Positions 39,539 to 51,200 of a stretch of 64,000 bases of DNA are shown one piece after another (position 1 is the stretch's first letter; every line of letters starts with the position of its first letter). This stretch comes from Maribellus luteus (GTDB taxonomy: Bacteria; Bacteroidota; Bacteroidia; Bacteroidales; Prolixibacteraceae): assembly GCF_003576475.1 (NCBI RefSeq), contig NZ_QWGR01000001.1, positions 673,607 to 737,606 on the forward strand, given 5' to 3'. The position numbers were made by a program, and so were the translations under genes. The notes below the pieces were generated by a model, which saw only the letters and a program-made list of their open reading frames with translations, was not told where the DNA came from and made no database searches.

Positions 39539-42500
39539 ATGAAGCATTCAAAATACCTTTTTGTAATAATCTTAGTGTTGTTGTTCAGTAAAATAGTGTT
39601 CGGACAAACAACAAAAGTTTCTGAACAGTTAATCGAGTTCAAAACATATCCATTTTCCGATCCGAACCCGGTACCTGAAATTAACCGAATATACCCATAC
39701 TTTTATTTTCATGGCTATACCAATAATGCAGTTCAGCAGAAATGGAAAATGGTGGTGCTAGAAAACGAATACATAAAAGTATTTGTTTGTCCTGACATTG
39801 GTGGAAAAATTTGGGGAGCCATCGAAAAGTCAACAGGGAAAGAATTTCTCTATTACAATCATGTGGTTAAATTCAGAGACGTGGCAATGCGCGGAGCCTG
39901 GACATCGGGTGGGCTTGAGTACAATTTTGGAGATATTGGACATATTCCAACCTGCGCTACTCCGGTTGATTACACCACAAAAGAAAATGAAGATGGTAGT
40001 GTATCATGTGTGGTTGGTGCTATTGATTTGCCATCGGGCACAAAATGGAATGTGGAAATAAAAGTATCGCCCGGTAAAGCTTTTTTCGAAACCAAGGTAA
40101 GCTGGTTTAATAATACAGAATTGCCCTGCACTTACTACCATTGGATGAATGCAGCCGCGAAAGCTGGTGATGACCTGGAATTTATCTATCCAGGGAAAAA
40201 CTGGATTGGACATGGCGAAGAAACCGGTGACTGGCCAACCGATAACGAACGCGAAATCAACTGGTACAAAAACAACAATTTTGGTAGTTACAAATCGTAT
40301 CACGTAATGAATTCATACTCCGATTACTTTGGCGGTTATTGGCATAACGAAGATTTTGGATTTGGACATTACAGCGATTTTGACGAAAAACCAGGTAAAA
40401 AACTTTGGATTTGGGGCTTGGCTCCCGAAGGTATGATTTGGAAAGATTTAATGACCGATACCGACGGGCAATACATCGAATTTCAGGCCGGAAAATTATT
40501 TAATCAAGCGGCCAGTAGTAGTACTAAAACACCATTTAAGCATAAAGAGTTTGCTCCTCATGATGCTGATATTATGAATGAAATCTGGTTTCCGTTGAAA
40601 GGGACAAAAGGAATGAAAGCCGTTTCTGAATATGGAGTGCTGAACATATTGGATAATGAAGGAAAACAGGAAGTTGTTTTAAGTGCATTGCAAGAAATAA
40701 ACGACGAACTTTATATTTACAAAAATGGAGAATTTTTTATTTCTGAAAAAATAGAACTAAAACCTTTAGAATTGTTTGAAACAATAATAGATGTAAAGGC
40801 TAATGATGAAATAGAAATTATTTTGGGCGGAAATAAACTTATTTATTCTTCCAATAAAAATGAAACGTTGGTTAACCGTCCAATGCTTCCTAATAAAGAA
40901 TTTAATTGGGATTCAGCGTACGGACAATTTCTAAAAGGACTGGAATTGGAGAAACAAAGAGTTTATGATGCTGCAAAAACGGCTTACTTGAAAGCTTTTG
41001 AGCAGGATGCTGGCTTTCTTCCGGCAATTACTCGGCTTGCTCTTGGGTATTTTCGCCAAATGGATTATGACCGGGCATTGGCATTCGTGCACAAAGCATT
41101 GGCAATAGACACTTATGATGGAGAAGCCAACTATTTGTTGGGATTGGTTTGTCTAAAAACTGGCGATATCTCCACGGCCAAAAGTGGATTTTCAATTGCC
41201 ATGGGTAAAGTAGCCTTTCGCTCGGCTGCAGCAACTGAATTGGCTGGTTTGTTCCTAAAAGAAAATGATTGGACAAGAGCCCAAGATTATGCTCAAAAAG
41301 CTTTGGCTTATAATGTTTATAATTTGGAAGCGATGCAAAATTTGGCACTGGCTTACCGAAAATCTGGGAATGTTGATAAAGCAAAGGAGATTTTGACGCA
41401 AATTGGAGAACTGGATGGAATCAACCACTTCATCAATTTTGAAGCGTTTTTGCTGTCCGGTAATTTGGATAACAAACAGAGGTTTATAGCAGGAATCAGC
41501 AATGAACTACCACATGAATCCTATCTTGACTTGGCAATTTCCTATTACGAAAAAGGCTGCAATCAGGAAGCAGTAAAAGTATTGGAGCTAGCTCCTGAAA
41601 ATCCTATTGTCAATTTATGGTTGGCGCATTTAAATACTCAAAAACAGACGGAATATTTAAATGTAGTTACTCAGCAACCTGCAGAATTCGTTTTTCCACA
41701 CAGAACAGAAACAGCCAGTATTTTACAAAGACTTTTAAAGGATGATGTAAATTGGAAATTCAGGTATTATTACGGACTTATTCTCTGGAACCAGGGGAGG
41801 ATAGAAGAAGCCAGTGAACAATTTGTTGCATGTGGCAACGAACCCGATTTTCCAGGATTTTACCTAGCAAAAATGAATTTGTTGAATTCGAAAGAAAAGC
41901 AACTCGAATGTCTTAAAAGAGCAAACGAATTAGAACCTCAAAACTGGAGAGCGGCGTTGGCTCTAGCAGAATATTACCTTGCTGAGGATTTGCCAGCAAA
42001 AGCTAAAAATATTATCTGGCCATTCCTGAATACACAACCTGAGCAATCTGCAATAGGTTTGTGTTATGCTCAATGTTTGAGTGGAGAAAAAAAATATTTA
42101 GAAGCTATAAAATTTCTGGAAAATTATGAATTATTACCCTTCGAAGGGGCAACTATTGGTCGCGATTTGTATAATGAGGTTTGTGTACGGTCTGCTATGT
42201 TGGCATTAAAAAATAGCGAATACAGTTTTGCTATAAAACTGGCTGAAAAAGCAAAACTATGGCCTTTAAATTTGGGGGTAGGCCAGCCGTTCGATCTTGA
42301 CGAGCGTTTGGAAGACTACATTCTTCATGTAGCATACATGGGCAAAGGCAATAAAAAAATGGCAACATATTTTGCAGAAAGAGTGATGGGGTACAAATGT
42401 TCTGAATTTAAACAAGAAAATTCGAAATTATACCTGCAATTGCGCATTTTAAAGGAAAACGGCAAACAAGATGATGCTCAAAATCTGTATGAAGAGTTAC

Positions 42501-42700
42501 TGAATAAATATCCCGAGAATAAGTACATTCAGTGGGCAGTGGCAAAGTATAAAGCAGATTCCGGGGTATTGAAAATTGAAAATGAAATTATTAACGGTTC
42601 ATTGGAAAAAATGGCATACGATACAAAATTTGTGGATAATGGATTTAACCTTTTGAAAGATATTTTAAATGAACTAAACTGTGCTATATCAACAGATTAA
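39539..42700 (+). CDS. DUF5107-type beta-domain protein with long TPR solenoid
   Basis: I use the ATG at 39539 (1053 residues) because it begins a clean signal peptide (MKHSKYLFVIILVLLFSKIVFGQ); a GTG at 39518 adds seven charged residues. Residues about 45-340 look like a DUF5107 domain: RIYPYFYFHGYTN, VFVCPDIGGKIWGAIEKSTG, GAWTSGGLEYNFGDIGH, TYYHWMNAAAKAGDDLEFIYPG, a mutarotase-like beta-sandwich. From about 470 to the end run many TPR helices, for example YDRALAFVHKALAIDTYDGEANYLLGLVCLKTG. The family has no function I can name; the super-sandwich part could bind a sugar end, and the TPR half could dock partners. It closes the PUL 2 enzyme run. Confidence 0.75.
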   Translation: MKHSKYLFVIILVLLFSKIVFGQTTKVSEQLIEFKTYPFSDPNPVPEINRIYPYFYFHGYTNNAVQQKWKMVVLENEYIKVFVCPDIGGKIWGAIEKSTGKEFLYYNHVVKFRDVAMRGAWTSGGLEYNFGDIGHIPTCATPVDYTTKENEDGSVSCVVGAIDLPSGTKWNVEIKVSPGKAFFETKVSWFNNTELPCTYYHWMNAAAKAGDDLEFIYPGKNWIGHGEETGDWPTDNEREINWYKNNNFGSYKSYHVMNSYSDYFGGYWHNEDFGFGHYSDFDEKPGKKLWIWGLAPEGMIWKDLMTDTDGQYIEFQAGKLFNQAASSSTKTPFKHKEFAPHDADIMNEIWFPLKGTKGMKAVSEYGVLNILDNEGKQEVVLSALQEINDELYIYKNGEFFISEKIELKPLELFETIIDVKANDEIEIILGGNKLIYSSNKNETLVNRPMLPNKEFNWDSAYGQFLKGLELEKQRVYDAAKTAYLKAFEQDAGFLPAITRLALGYFRQMDYDRALAFVHKALAIDTYDGEANYLLGLVCLKTGDISTAKSGFSIAMGKVAFRSAAATELAGLFLKENDWTRAQDYAQKALAYNVYNLEAMQNLALAYRKSGNVDKAKEILTQIGELDGINHFINFEAFLLSGNLDNKQRFIAGISNELPHESYLDLAISYYEKGCNQEAVKVLELAPENPIVNLWLAHLNTQKQTEYLNVVTQQPAEFVFPHRTETASILQRLLKDDVNWKFRYYYGLILWNQGRIEEASEQFVACGNEPDFPGFYLAKMNLLNSKEKQLECLKRANELEPQNWRAALALAEYYLAEDLPAKAKNIIWPFLNTQPEQSAIGLCYAQCLSGEKKYLEAIKFLENYELLPFEGATIGRDLYNEVCVRSAMLALKNSEYSFAIKLAEKAKLWPLNLGVGQPFDLDERLEDYILHVAYMGKGNKKMATYFAERVMGYKCSEFKQENSKLYLQLRILKENGKQDDAQNLYEELLNKYPENKYIQWAVAKYKADSGVLKIENEIINGSLEKMAYDTKFVDNGFNLLKDILNELNCAISTD

Positions 42701-42797
42701 AGAAACATCCCCATTGTGAGTCATTTTTTGTTTCTCAGTTTCAAGTATTAATATCTTCCTGGGTAGATAGTTTCACCGGAATCCATAAATAATAAAG

Positions 42798-43690
42798 TTA
42801 CTTAGGCTGAATTGGTATATATTTTTCTAAGGTTTTCAATTTCTGAAAGGGAGTTTTTCCCTCCAAGGAATAATGTGGCAGCTTGTTATTGTAAAAATCT
42901 TGCCAGCTTTGGTTAAGTTTTCTGAGAATCTGTAAGGATTCGCTCAAAATAATATGCTGCCAAAATCCTATTTTATCGGTCTGCTGTGTGCTTTCTACTT
43001 TTCCCTTTAAGACAGGACTTTTGGGGCTTTACCTATCTAAATTTTATAAAATGTCCTGTAGCTCTAATTGATTGAAAATTGAAATTGAAAAACTCAGTAC
43101 CCCAATCTATTTAGGATACGCTGGATTTGGAAACTGAAATCATCGAGTAAATCTACTAAAAGGTGAACTGAACATTAGCACTTTTAACTCTCGTAAAGCC
43201 TGATTGATTCCAAGCGGGAACAATCATCATTCGCAGTAAACAGGTAAGCTTTATTCCTAAGTGTTGTTAAGCTGAATCCGCCCACTTGGTATTAATTTAT
43301 TATATCGCTTAAATTCCGCCTTCTTTCTTCTTTTTAAAATGGGCTTGGCGTTGTTGCTATCTAAGACTCTCCATACGGTCATTGGCGATATTCGCAACCA
43401 TTTGGTACGCAACAAATAGTTTGAGATTCGTTGAGGCCCCCAATTAAATTTTTATCTAATTTTAAAAATTGTCTTTTATAATTCTTCATCAAACATAGTA
43501 CTCACAAGGATTTTAGGGCGTTGAAATTTATTTGACAGTCCTGCAAAACCTTCTTCTTCATACCTTTTTATTTAACTATAACTTGTTGGGCGAGAAATCT
43601 CACATCTAAGTGCCGCTTTTGTTATAGAACTCAACTCGATATAGATTTTACGGACTTTTCTCGGGCTTTAATTTTTCTTATATTGTTCTT
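42798..43690 (-). pseudogene. Decayed IS481-like transposase
   Basis: No intact frame, but the reverse strand reads as a transposase across several frames. Pieces in order: ISRPTSYS.IKRYEEEGFAGL (HTH part, near 43520-43610), NWGPQRIS and ISPMTVWRVL (43365-43445), KRYNKLIPSGRIQLN (43270-43320) at the start of the integrase core, and a C-terminal NNKLPHYSLEGKTPFQKLK ending QPK then stop at 42798-42800. Many stops and shifts show long decay. Its right boundary is uncertain. It fills the 1070-base gap between PUL 2 and the PUL 3 regulator; the rest of that gap shows nothing else. Confidence 0.85.
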
Positions 43691-43770
43691 CATTGAAGAA
43701 AGATAGAAATACTCTAAATAAAAATGGACTCAGTTTTGTAACGATTCTATCGATACTTTACACATAAACA

Positions 43771-46700
43771 CTAAAATGATTTCCAATAATCGGTGGGAGT
43801 CATCCCATAAATTTTTGTGAAAATCTTAGTAAAATAATTCGGATCGTTAAAACCTGTCTCATATGCCACTTCGTTCACCTTAAGTGTTCCTGTTCGTAAA
43901 AGCTGAGCTGCTTTTTTAAGCCTGATGTTTCGGATAAACTCGGTAATGTTTAGTTTAGTAAGTGCTTTAATTTTTCTGTATACCTGCGGTTGACTGAGGT
44001 TTAGTTCTTTGCACAACATTTCAACATTAAAATTTGTGTTATCGAGGTTAGCCTCAACAAGTCGGATTGCTTCATCAAGAAAAGACTGATCATTGGCACT
44101 GCTAACATCTTTACCTTCTGGGATTATCTCCAATGCATCAAACTTCTTCCGAAGTCTTTTTCTGCCTTCAATCAAGTTTGTGGCACTAAACAATAAAATT
44201 TGCATGTCTATTGGCTTGACTATCAGTATGTCACAGCCGGCACTGAGTCCTTCAATATTTGTATCAGTACTACTGCCAGATGTTATCAGAATAAATGGGA
44301 TATGAAGTGTATTGAACTCATTTTTGACTCGCCGACAAAAATCAAGTGCCGATTTCTCATCAGTTGGCAAATCGCAAATAACTATTTCGGGGTGTTTCTC
44401 ATTAAGAAACTTTTCTCCTTTTAAAAGATCGTTCACCCCTTCTATCCGGAAATCCTGAGTTAAATATTCTTTCAGATATACCAGTAGTTCAACATCCTCC
44501 TCGATTAACAGCATTAGAGGTTTCTGTCTATCTTCAGAAGTTTCAACTCCGCTACTAACCTGTTTTTGCAGACTGCCAATGCTGGAGATCAACACTTCTT
44601 TATCTGACACGAATTCATCGACAAATTTTACATCAGCATCAAAATGGCCGCGAGTAAGTGGGAGTTCTATTGTGAAATTTGTTCCTATCCCCAACTCGCT
44701 ATTTACTTGTATGGATCCTTTATGAAGCTCAATATACTTCTTTGCAATGGCCAATCCCAATCCGCTGCTTGCCATGTTGCTTACCCGTACTCCGTGTGCT
44801 TGTGTAAAACGTTCAAAAATTCCGGATAAATTCTCCTCAGGTATTCCCGCACCACTGTCTTCGATACATACCAAGGCTGTCTTGGGGTCATCTTTTTTTA
44901 ATTCGATCCGTATTCCTATTGAACCTCCTTCAGGAGTGTATTTAAACGCATTTGAAAGCAGGTTGAATATTACCTTTTCAAGCTTATCTCTGTCAGCCCA
45001 TATTTTTATATTTTCTGCTTTTGCATGCAGCACATAATCATATTTCCCCTTACTGGCCAAATCGTTGAAAAACGAAGCTGATTCCCGAACAAAAGCCACC
45101 AGATCAAACTTGGAGACACTTAATTCCATTTTATTAATCTCTGCCTTTCTGAAATCAAGTATTTGATTAACAGTAATAAATAATCGCGCAGCGTTTTTTT
45201 GGACAATGCTTAGTTTCTTTATGATTTCTCCTTTTGACAGCCGATCTGTTTTTTGCAGAATCTCCTTAATTGGTTCAAGAATTAGAGTTAGTGGTGTTTT
45301 TAGCTCATGAGAAAGAGTAGTGTAAAACTGGATCTTTGCCTGGTTATTTTCTTTAAGCTGATCCGCCATCAGCACTAGATTATCCCTTTGTAAACTTATT
45401 TGTTTGTTTTGACTATTAAGCAATTTGTTCTTATGCTTCATATCCTCATTCAAAATAACCAGTTCACGGTTTTGCTCCTCAATTCGGTCCTTTTGTTCAA
45501 GTAACCGTTGTGTCTTTTCTTCCACACGTTTTTTTAACGTCACTTTCTGCAACTGAACAGCGCGTAATCGTAGATAAAAAAACAGATATACAAATATTAG
45601 AAGAGTCGACGTCATAATAATTCTAAACCACCAGGTTTGCCAATATGGAGGCCTAATGATTATTCGCACATATGCGGGCTCTTCATTCCATATCCCATCC
45701 GAATTTGATCCTTTTACTTTGAAAGAATATGTGCCCGGATCTATGTTGGTGAAAGTGGCAAATCGCCGGTTACCCGCTTCAATCCAGTTATCCCTTTCCC
45801 CTTCCGGCGTCAGGCAATAATCATAATGATTACGTTCTGGCAAACTGTAACTAAGTGCCGTATATTCAAAGCTAAACGTGTTCTTTTTATAACTCAATTT
45901 CACCTCTTTGGTCTCGCTGATTTGTTCATTCAATAGATCAGGATTTTGCGCCGGAGAAATCCTTTGATACTGAATTTCCATATCTGTAATAATAACTGGC
46001 GGAACAAATTCATTAACCATTACATCTTTGGGGTGAAAAATATTCAGGCCATCAATTCCGCCCAGATAGATTGTACCATTTGCAGCTTTGAAATAAGCAT
46101 TCTGGTTGAACTCATTACTTTGTAATCCGTCCTTTTGAGTATAATTTTGAAAATACCCTTCGCGTGTATGATAACAGGAAACACCTTTATTTGTGGAGGT
46201 CCATAGGTTACCATTATCATCAGACAAAACAGTATATACAACATTATTAGACAAACCTTCACTCGTGAGAAATCGCTTGATAGCCAAAGTTTCCATGTTA
46301 AGCTGGTACAATCCCCGGTTTGTCCCCATCCATAATTCTCCCGGTTTTATCTGGCATAATGAGAATATTTTTGTAAAGCTAGCCATCTCATTATCAATTC
46401 TGGTTCGTTCAAACTCATGGGTGTGTTTATCAAACGAATACAGCTCTCCGTTAAGGGTGCCAATCCAAATTTTATCGGTGAAATCTTCCAAGAGTGCCAA
46501 TCCTGCTAACGATATCCGTTCACCATCCGGTCCTGTAGGAGCGTAATAACTAAAACGACGATCTTGGCTGCGAAAACATAGTAATCCCTGCCCTGCAGCG
46601 AGCCAAACTTCTTCGTCTGAGCTTGAACAAGAGGTATAAAAACTAATGATATTTTCACCTGTCTGTTTGTCAATATCAGGGCTTAAATTCATAAACTTTC

Positions 46701-48000
46701 CCGAGGCATTTTCTAGATAAATTCCGTTTGAAGTGCTGACCATCATTCCAACGCCAGGTAGACTTACAACCTCAAAAACAGACTGATACTCAAAATGTAC
46801 TCTCCCGTTCAGTTTGCCTTCCTTCAAATCCTTCTCATTTATTTGTATCAGGCCTTCAGTGGTGCCAACCCATAAATTTCCACGATCGTCAACAGTTATC
46901 GAACGTGTATCGTTGATCCTGGAGGAATAGCCTTTTACTATATTTCGAAACACGGGGAAACGTGCCTGCAATGGATCATATTTATTAATCCCACCAAGAT
47001 AGGTCCCCGCCCAAAGTATCCCGGAGCGATCTTCAAAAAGAGAATAAACAATGTTATTATTTAATGAATTGGGATTATCCTCACGATTCCTATAGGTTGT
47101 TGTTTCCGAAGAACGACCATCGAATTTTACCAAACCGTTTAAGGTGCCCGCCCAAATATCACCATTGCGGCTCTGCATAAGTGAACGAATCTGGTTTGAT
47201 GGCATAATGGATAAATCGTCAGATGCCAAATATTTTTTAAACTCTCCGGATACCGGATGATACACGTACAATCCACGGGCATTGGTTCCGATCCATATCT
47301 GACCGCTATAATCAATAAGCAATGCCCGCACATTTCCGGGCATATTGGTAGAATCAAATTTTACTTTTTGTGGTTCCAACCCTTTCTTACGATCGTTCAA
47401 TTTCCATTTAAAAAGTCCCTGTGTAGTTCCAAGCCATATAGTGCCTGTTTTATCTTCCTTAATACAGTTTGTATTAACAAAAGCCGGCGATTTCGAAAAC
47501 TCCGGCTGATAAAATGTTGTATCAGCAAGATTAAAAGAAAATATTCCACCATTGAAAGAAGCAATCCAAAGGATACTGTCTCTGCTTACCAAAATATCGC
47601 GAATATGATTGGACGGAATTCGATGTAACTGTTTTGAACTTATTTGAAAAGAGATAAAACGATCCAGTTTTCTGTCGTAACGGTTTAGGCCACCATCCTG
47701 CGTCCCAATCCAAAGAATGGAATCCAAAGAATTCTCATAAACACATGATACATCATTCCCTCCGATAGAGAACTTGTCATCAGGATTATTATTGTAGGTA
47801 ATAAAATCATAACCATCATATTTATTGAGTCCGTCAGCTGTCCCAAACCACATAAAACCTTTTGAATCCTGAAAAATGCATTTTACACTAGACTGCGAAA
47901 GACCATCTTCAATAGTAATATGAGTAAAGTTCACTTGTGCGCATAACGGCAGAAATCCAGTAAAAAGGAACACAAAAAGTGTCAGAATACGTCTCTTCAT
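43771..48000 (-). CDS. Hybrid two-component system regulator (sensor kinase, receiver and AraC-type DNA-binding domain in one protein)
   Basis: A 1409-residue inner-membrane regulator. Order: signal peptide (TGFLPLCAQ), two periplasmic beta-propellers made of many Reg_prop repeats (for example FMWFGTADGLNKYDG, ILWAGTYLGGINKYDP) up to about 690, a Y_Y_Y domain, a membrane helix at about 787-808, coiled coil, HisKA with phospho-His H898 (SHELKTPLT), ATPase (NLLSNAFKYTPEGG, EDSGAGIPEE, GLGLAIAKKY), receiver with Asp D1210, and a C-terminal AraC HTH (LSQPQVYRKIKALT ... ETGFNDPNYFTKIF). Such proteins sense oligosaccharides in the periplasm and switch on the adjacent PUL; the divergent SusC operon at 48241 is the likely target. 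The receiver loop is atypical: ICDLPTDEKSALDF lacks the usual Pro at D+4 and Gly at D+8. Confidence 0.96.
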   Translation of the reverse strand: MKRRILTLFVFLFTGFLPLCAQVNFTHITIEDGLSQSSVKCIFQDSKGFMWFGTADGLNKYDGYDFITYNNNPDDKFSIGGNDVSCVYENSLDSILWIGTQDGGLNRYDRKLDRFISFQISSKQLHRIPSNHIRDILVSRDSILWIASFNGGIFSFNLADTTFYQPEFSKSPAFVNTNCIKEDKTGTIWLGTTQGLFKWKLNDRKKGLEPQKVKFDSTNMPGNVRALLIDYSGQIWIGTNARGLYVYHPVSGEFKKYLASDDLSIMPSNQIRSLMQSRNGDIWAGTLNGLVKFDGRSSETTTYRNREDNPNSLNNNIVYSLFEDRSGILWAGTYLGGINKYDPLQARFPVFRNIVKGYSSRINDTRSITVDDRGNLWVGTTEGLIQINEKDLKEGKLNGRVHFEYQSVFEVVSLPGVGMMVSTSNGIYLENASGKFMNLSPDIDKQTGENIISFYTSCSSSDEEVWLAAGQGLLCFRSQDRRFSYYAPTGPDGERISLAGLALLEDFTDKIWIGTLNGELYSFDKHTHEFERTRIDNEMASFTKIFSLCQIKPGELWMGTNRGLYQLNMETLAIKRFLTSEGLSNNVVYTVLSDDNGNLWTSTNKGVSCYHTREGYFQNYTQKDGLQSNEFNQNAYFKAANGTIYLGGIDGLNIFHPKDVMVNEFVPPVIITDMEIQYQRISPAQNPDLLNEQISETKEVKLSYKKNTFSFEYTALSYSLPERNHYDYCLTPEGERDNWIEAGNRRFATFTNIDPGTYSFKVKGSNSDGIWNEEPAYVRIIIRPPYWQTWWFRIIMTSTLLIFVYLFFYLRLRAVQLQKVTLKKRVEEKTQRLLEQKDRIEEQNRELVILNEDMKHKNKLLNSQNKQISLQRDNLVLMADQLKENNQAKIQFYTTLSHELKTPLTLILEPIKEILQKTDRLSKGEIIKKLSIVQKNAARLFITVNQILDFRKAEINKMELSVSKFDLVAFVRESASFFNDLASKGKYDYVLHAKAENIKIWADRDKLEKVIFNLLSNAFKYTPEGGSIGIRIELKKDDPKTALVCIEDSGAGIPEENLSGIFERFTQAHGVRVSNMASSGLGLAIAKKYIELHKGSIQVNSELGIGTNFTIELPLTRGHFDADVKFVDEFVSDKEVLISSIGSLQKQVSSGVETSEDRQKPLMLLIEEDVELLVYLKEYLTQDFRIEGVNDLLKGEKFLNEKHPEIVICDLPTDEKSALDFCRRVKNEFNTLHIPFILITSGSSTDTNIEGLSAGCDILIVKPIDMQILLFSATNLIEGRKRLRKKFDALEIIPEGKDVSSANDQSFLDEAIRLVEANLDNTNFNVEMLCKELNLSQPQVYRKIKALTKLNITEFIRNIRLKKAAQLLRTGTLKVNEVAYETGFNDPNYFTKIFTKIYGMTPTDYWKSF

Positions 48001-48240
48001 AAGTCAAATCATTAGGTTAGTCTATCCTGAGTCCTTCCTCCAACGTCCCGAAATTAAGAACATAAGTGATTGAATCCAAGAAAATAAACTTATTTAATGA
48101 ATGATTTAGCCTAAAATACGAATGAAATATTCTATCAATAAATTACTGCGTCCTAAGCGTGGAACAAAGATTCCCCGATGTCCGGAGAAAAAGGATGTAG
48201 TTTTGACACAAAATGAATACTTAACTATAACAAATATGAT
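48001..48240. promoter_or_regulatory. Divergent regulatory region between the hybrid regulator and SusC of PUL 3
   Basis: This 240-base gap separates the two divergent genes and must hold their start signals and the binding site of the AraC domain. I see TTTTGACA near 48202 and a TAACTATA stretch near 48222 that could serve SusC, but no exact TAnnTTTG. No clear direct repeat could be assigned as the operator by eye. Confidence 0.35.
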
Positions 48241-51200
48241 ATGAAAAAAAAACTCTTACTTCTGATTTTCATTTTCTGTGGTTTAGCTGTGTTTTCGCAG
48301 AACACAACAATTAACGGGAAAGTGATTAGCGATGAGCAGGAAGCGCTTGTGGGTGTCACGGTACTCGAAAAAGGTACAACCAACGGCGCAGTTACAAACA
48401 TTAATGGTGAATATCAAATAACAGTGAATAGTCCGGATGCTATACTTGTTTTTTCTTTTATAGGCTTTAAGGTCCAGGAAGTACCGTTAAATGGGAACAC
48501 CAGAATGGATGTAACAATGGTATCTGACGTAACTGATATTGATGAAGTGGTAGTGGTGGGATTTGGGACCCAGAAAAAAGAAAATATCACCGGGGCCACC
48601 TCATTTGTAAAAATGGATGAGATTTTAAAAGATCGTCCAATTGTCAACTCAGCGCAGGCACTGCAAGGTGTTAGCGCCGGGTTGCAGGTTGTTTCTACTT
48701 CCGGGCAACCCGGCAGTACGGGTACCAGCCTGAACATTCGCGGTATGACGTCTATTAACGGAGGTTCTCCTTTAATATTAGTAAACAACGTACCCATTGA
48801 CGATATCAACGACATCAATCCTCGTGATATTGAGTCAGTTTCGGTTTTAAAGGATGCTGCAGCTTCATCTATATATGGTTCTAGAGCTGCATTTGGAGTT
48901 ATACTTATTACTACCAAAACAGCGCAAAAAAACCAACCAATGAAATTTGAATATTCAACAACTGCCAGTTTGTCGCAACCAATGGAGCTTCTTGACAAAG
49001 CAACTACGCGGCAGTTTGTTGAAGCTCTTAAAGAATGGGGACAATATGAATATTTCGCCGGGCAAAATGTAGACAAATGGATCGAATACCTCGACTTGTA
49101 TGAAACAGATCCGGGATCACTTACCTATGTTAAAGATCCTGTTACCGGAGAAAACTATCCAATCATTGTTGATCCTTCCGGACAGTATTATCCACTGGGA
49201 GAGTCGGATATTGTTGGCGACTTTCTCAATGATTTTGGATACTTAACCATTCATAACTTCACGATGAGCGGCGGCAACGAAAAGATCTCGTTCAGAATAA
49301 ACGCTGGTTACAGTTTTGAGGATGGAGTAATGGTGACTGATAAAGACAAATACGAAAAGTTCACTACAAATGCCTTGTTGAATGCTGATTTGACTGAGCG
49401 GATGAAATCTTCTACACAATTCAACTACAGAAGTAGTCTGCAATCGCAACCTCAAGCAACTTACAGTGAAGCTGTACAACTGCGGATGTATGATCCAACC
49501 GGGCATATTGATTTACTTGACCCAACAGGAACCCTGGGGCTCGAGTCTTCAAATATTCTTCCTTTCGATTCTCCGGGGAACGTAGTGAGATATTCTGAAC
49601 CCGGATATACCAATAATGACAATCTGCGTATTTTCCAAAAGTTGGAATACACTATTGCCAAAGATTTAACGCTCACAGGCGAATATACTTTTGAAAAACA
49701 GTTCTATAAATTCAGCCGGGTAGAAGAGCAAACCGGTTTTGTAAGTGCTTTCAAATTTACAGAAAACAGTACCGTTCAACAACGTTATGAAAACACCCGT
49801 CTTTTCAGGAGTTCATCGGATGATAAATATCACGGTTTTAATTTATATGCCAAATATAAATGGATTAAGGGCGATCATAGTCTGAACTTCCTTGGAGGCT
49901 ATAACCGGGAAAAGAAAGAATACAACGGCTTCAGTGTAAATCGTAAAACGCTGATCTCCGTTGATCAACCATCATTAAACCTTGCTCTTGGTGAATTCGA
50001 TGGTAGCGACAACTATTACGACTGGGCCGTTATGGGCTACTTTGGGCGTGTCAACTACAATTTTGAAGATAAATATTTTCTTGAATTTAATGGACGTTAT
50101 GATGGATCTTCATCTTTTGCTGAAGGTGACCGTTTTGTGTTTCTGCCATCAGCATCAGCAGGCTGGAACATTGCTCACGAGCCATTCATGGATGGTTTTG
50201 AAAAACTGACACTTCTTAAGTTGCGTGCTTCGTGGGGCGAAATCGGAAATCAGCTGGTTCGGTCTGGGGGCTCACGCGACTATTATCCTTATATAGCAGG
50301 GTATGAAGCTTACAATCCGTATTGGATCGATCGTGACCTGAATATGCGTTACACGTCGTTTAATCCGGCACAACTTGTAAGCGGAGGTTTTACCTGGGAG
50401 CGCGTTCAAACCGCCAACCTTGGAATGGATATTAGTTTTTTCCAGAATCGACTGGAGGCCAACCTTGATGTTTATCAACGTAAAACCATCGGAATGCTTA
50501 GTGCGGGTATTCAACTGCCAGGTACCCTTGGAACCGAAGCTCCAAAACAAAACATTGCGGATCTAAAGGTTCAGGGATGGGAACTGGAATTAGGCTGGCA
50601 CGATCGCAAAGGTAATCTTCGCTATGGCATTAACCTTAATCTGTCAAACAACCGGGGAGAGATTACAAAATTCTTAAACGAAGGTATGTTAATCAACAAT
50701 TACTATGTTGGACAAGAAGTAGGTGAAATTTGGGGTTATGTAACAGATGGTTATTACACTGTCGGAGACTTTGTTGAAGGCACACTCGACGCCCATCTTT
50801 ATGGTCCCGACCGCCAGTTAAAAGAAGGTGTAACTTACATCGAAAATGCTCCCGTTCCACTCCCTGGCGATGTGAAGTACAAAGATTTAAATGGGGATGG
50901 AATCATAAATTCAGGAAACAACACATTGATTACTGAATACGACGAAGACGGAAACATGATTCCTCATACTGGTCCGGGCGACCGCAAAGTGATCGGCAAC
51001 AACAGTCGAAAGTACCAGTTTGGGATTAACGGTTATGCCGAATTCAAGGGGTTTGATTTCAGCTTTGTTTTGAGTGGTGTAGGGAAACGCGATCTAAACT
51101 TGAGTTCAGACGTGATATGGCCCTACCCAAGCGAATTTGATAATATTTACAAGCATCAACTCGACTACTGGACACCTGATAATCAGGATGCCTTTTATCC

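Noticed and set aside
42701..42797. AGAAAC and GTTTCT pairing just after the DUF5107-TPR stop as a terminator
   Set aside because: Only six AT-rich pairs with a loop of more than 20 bases; too weak to call.
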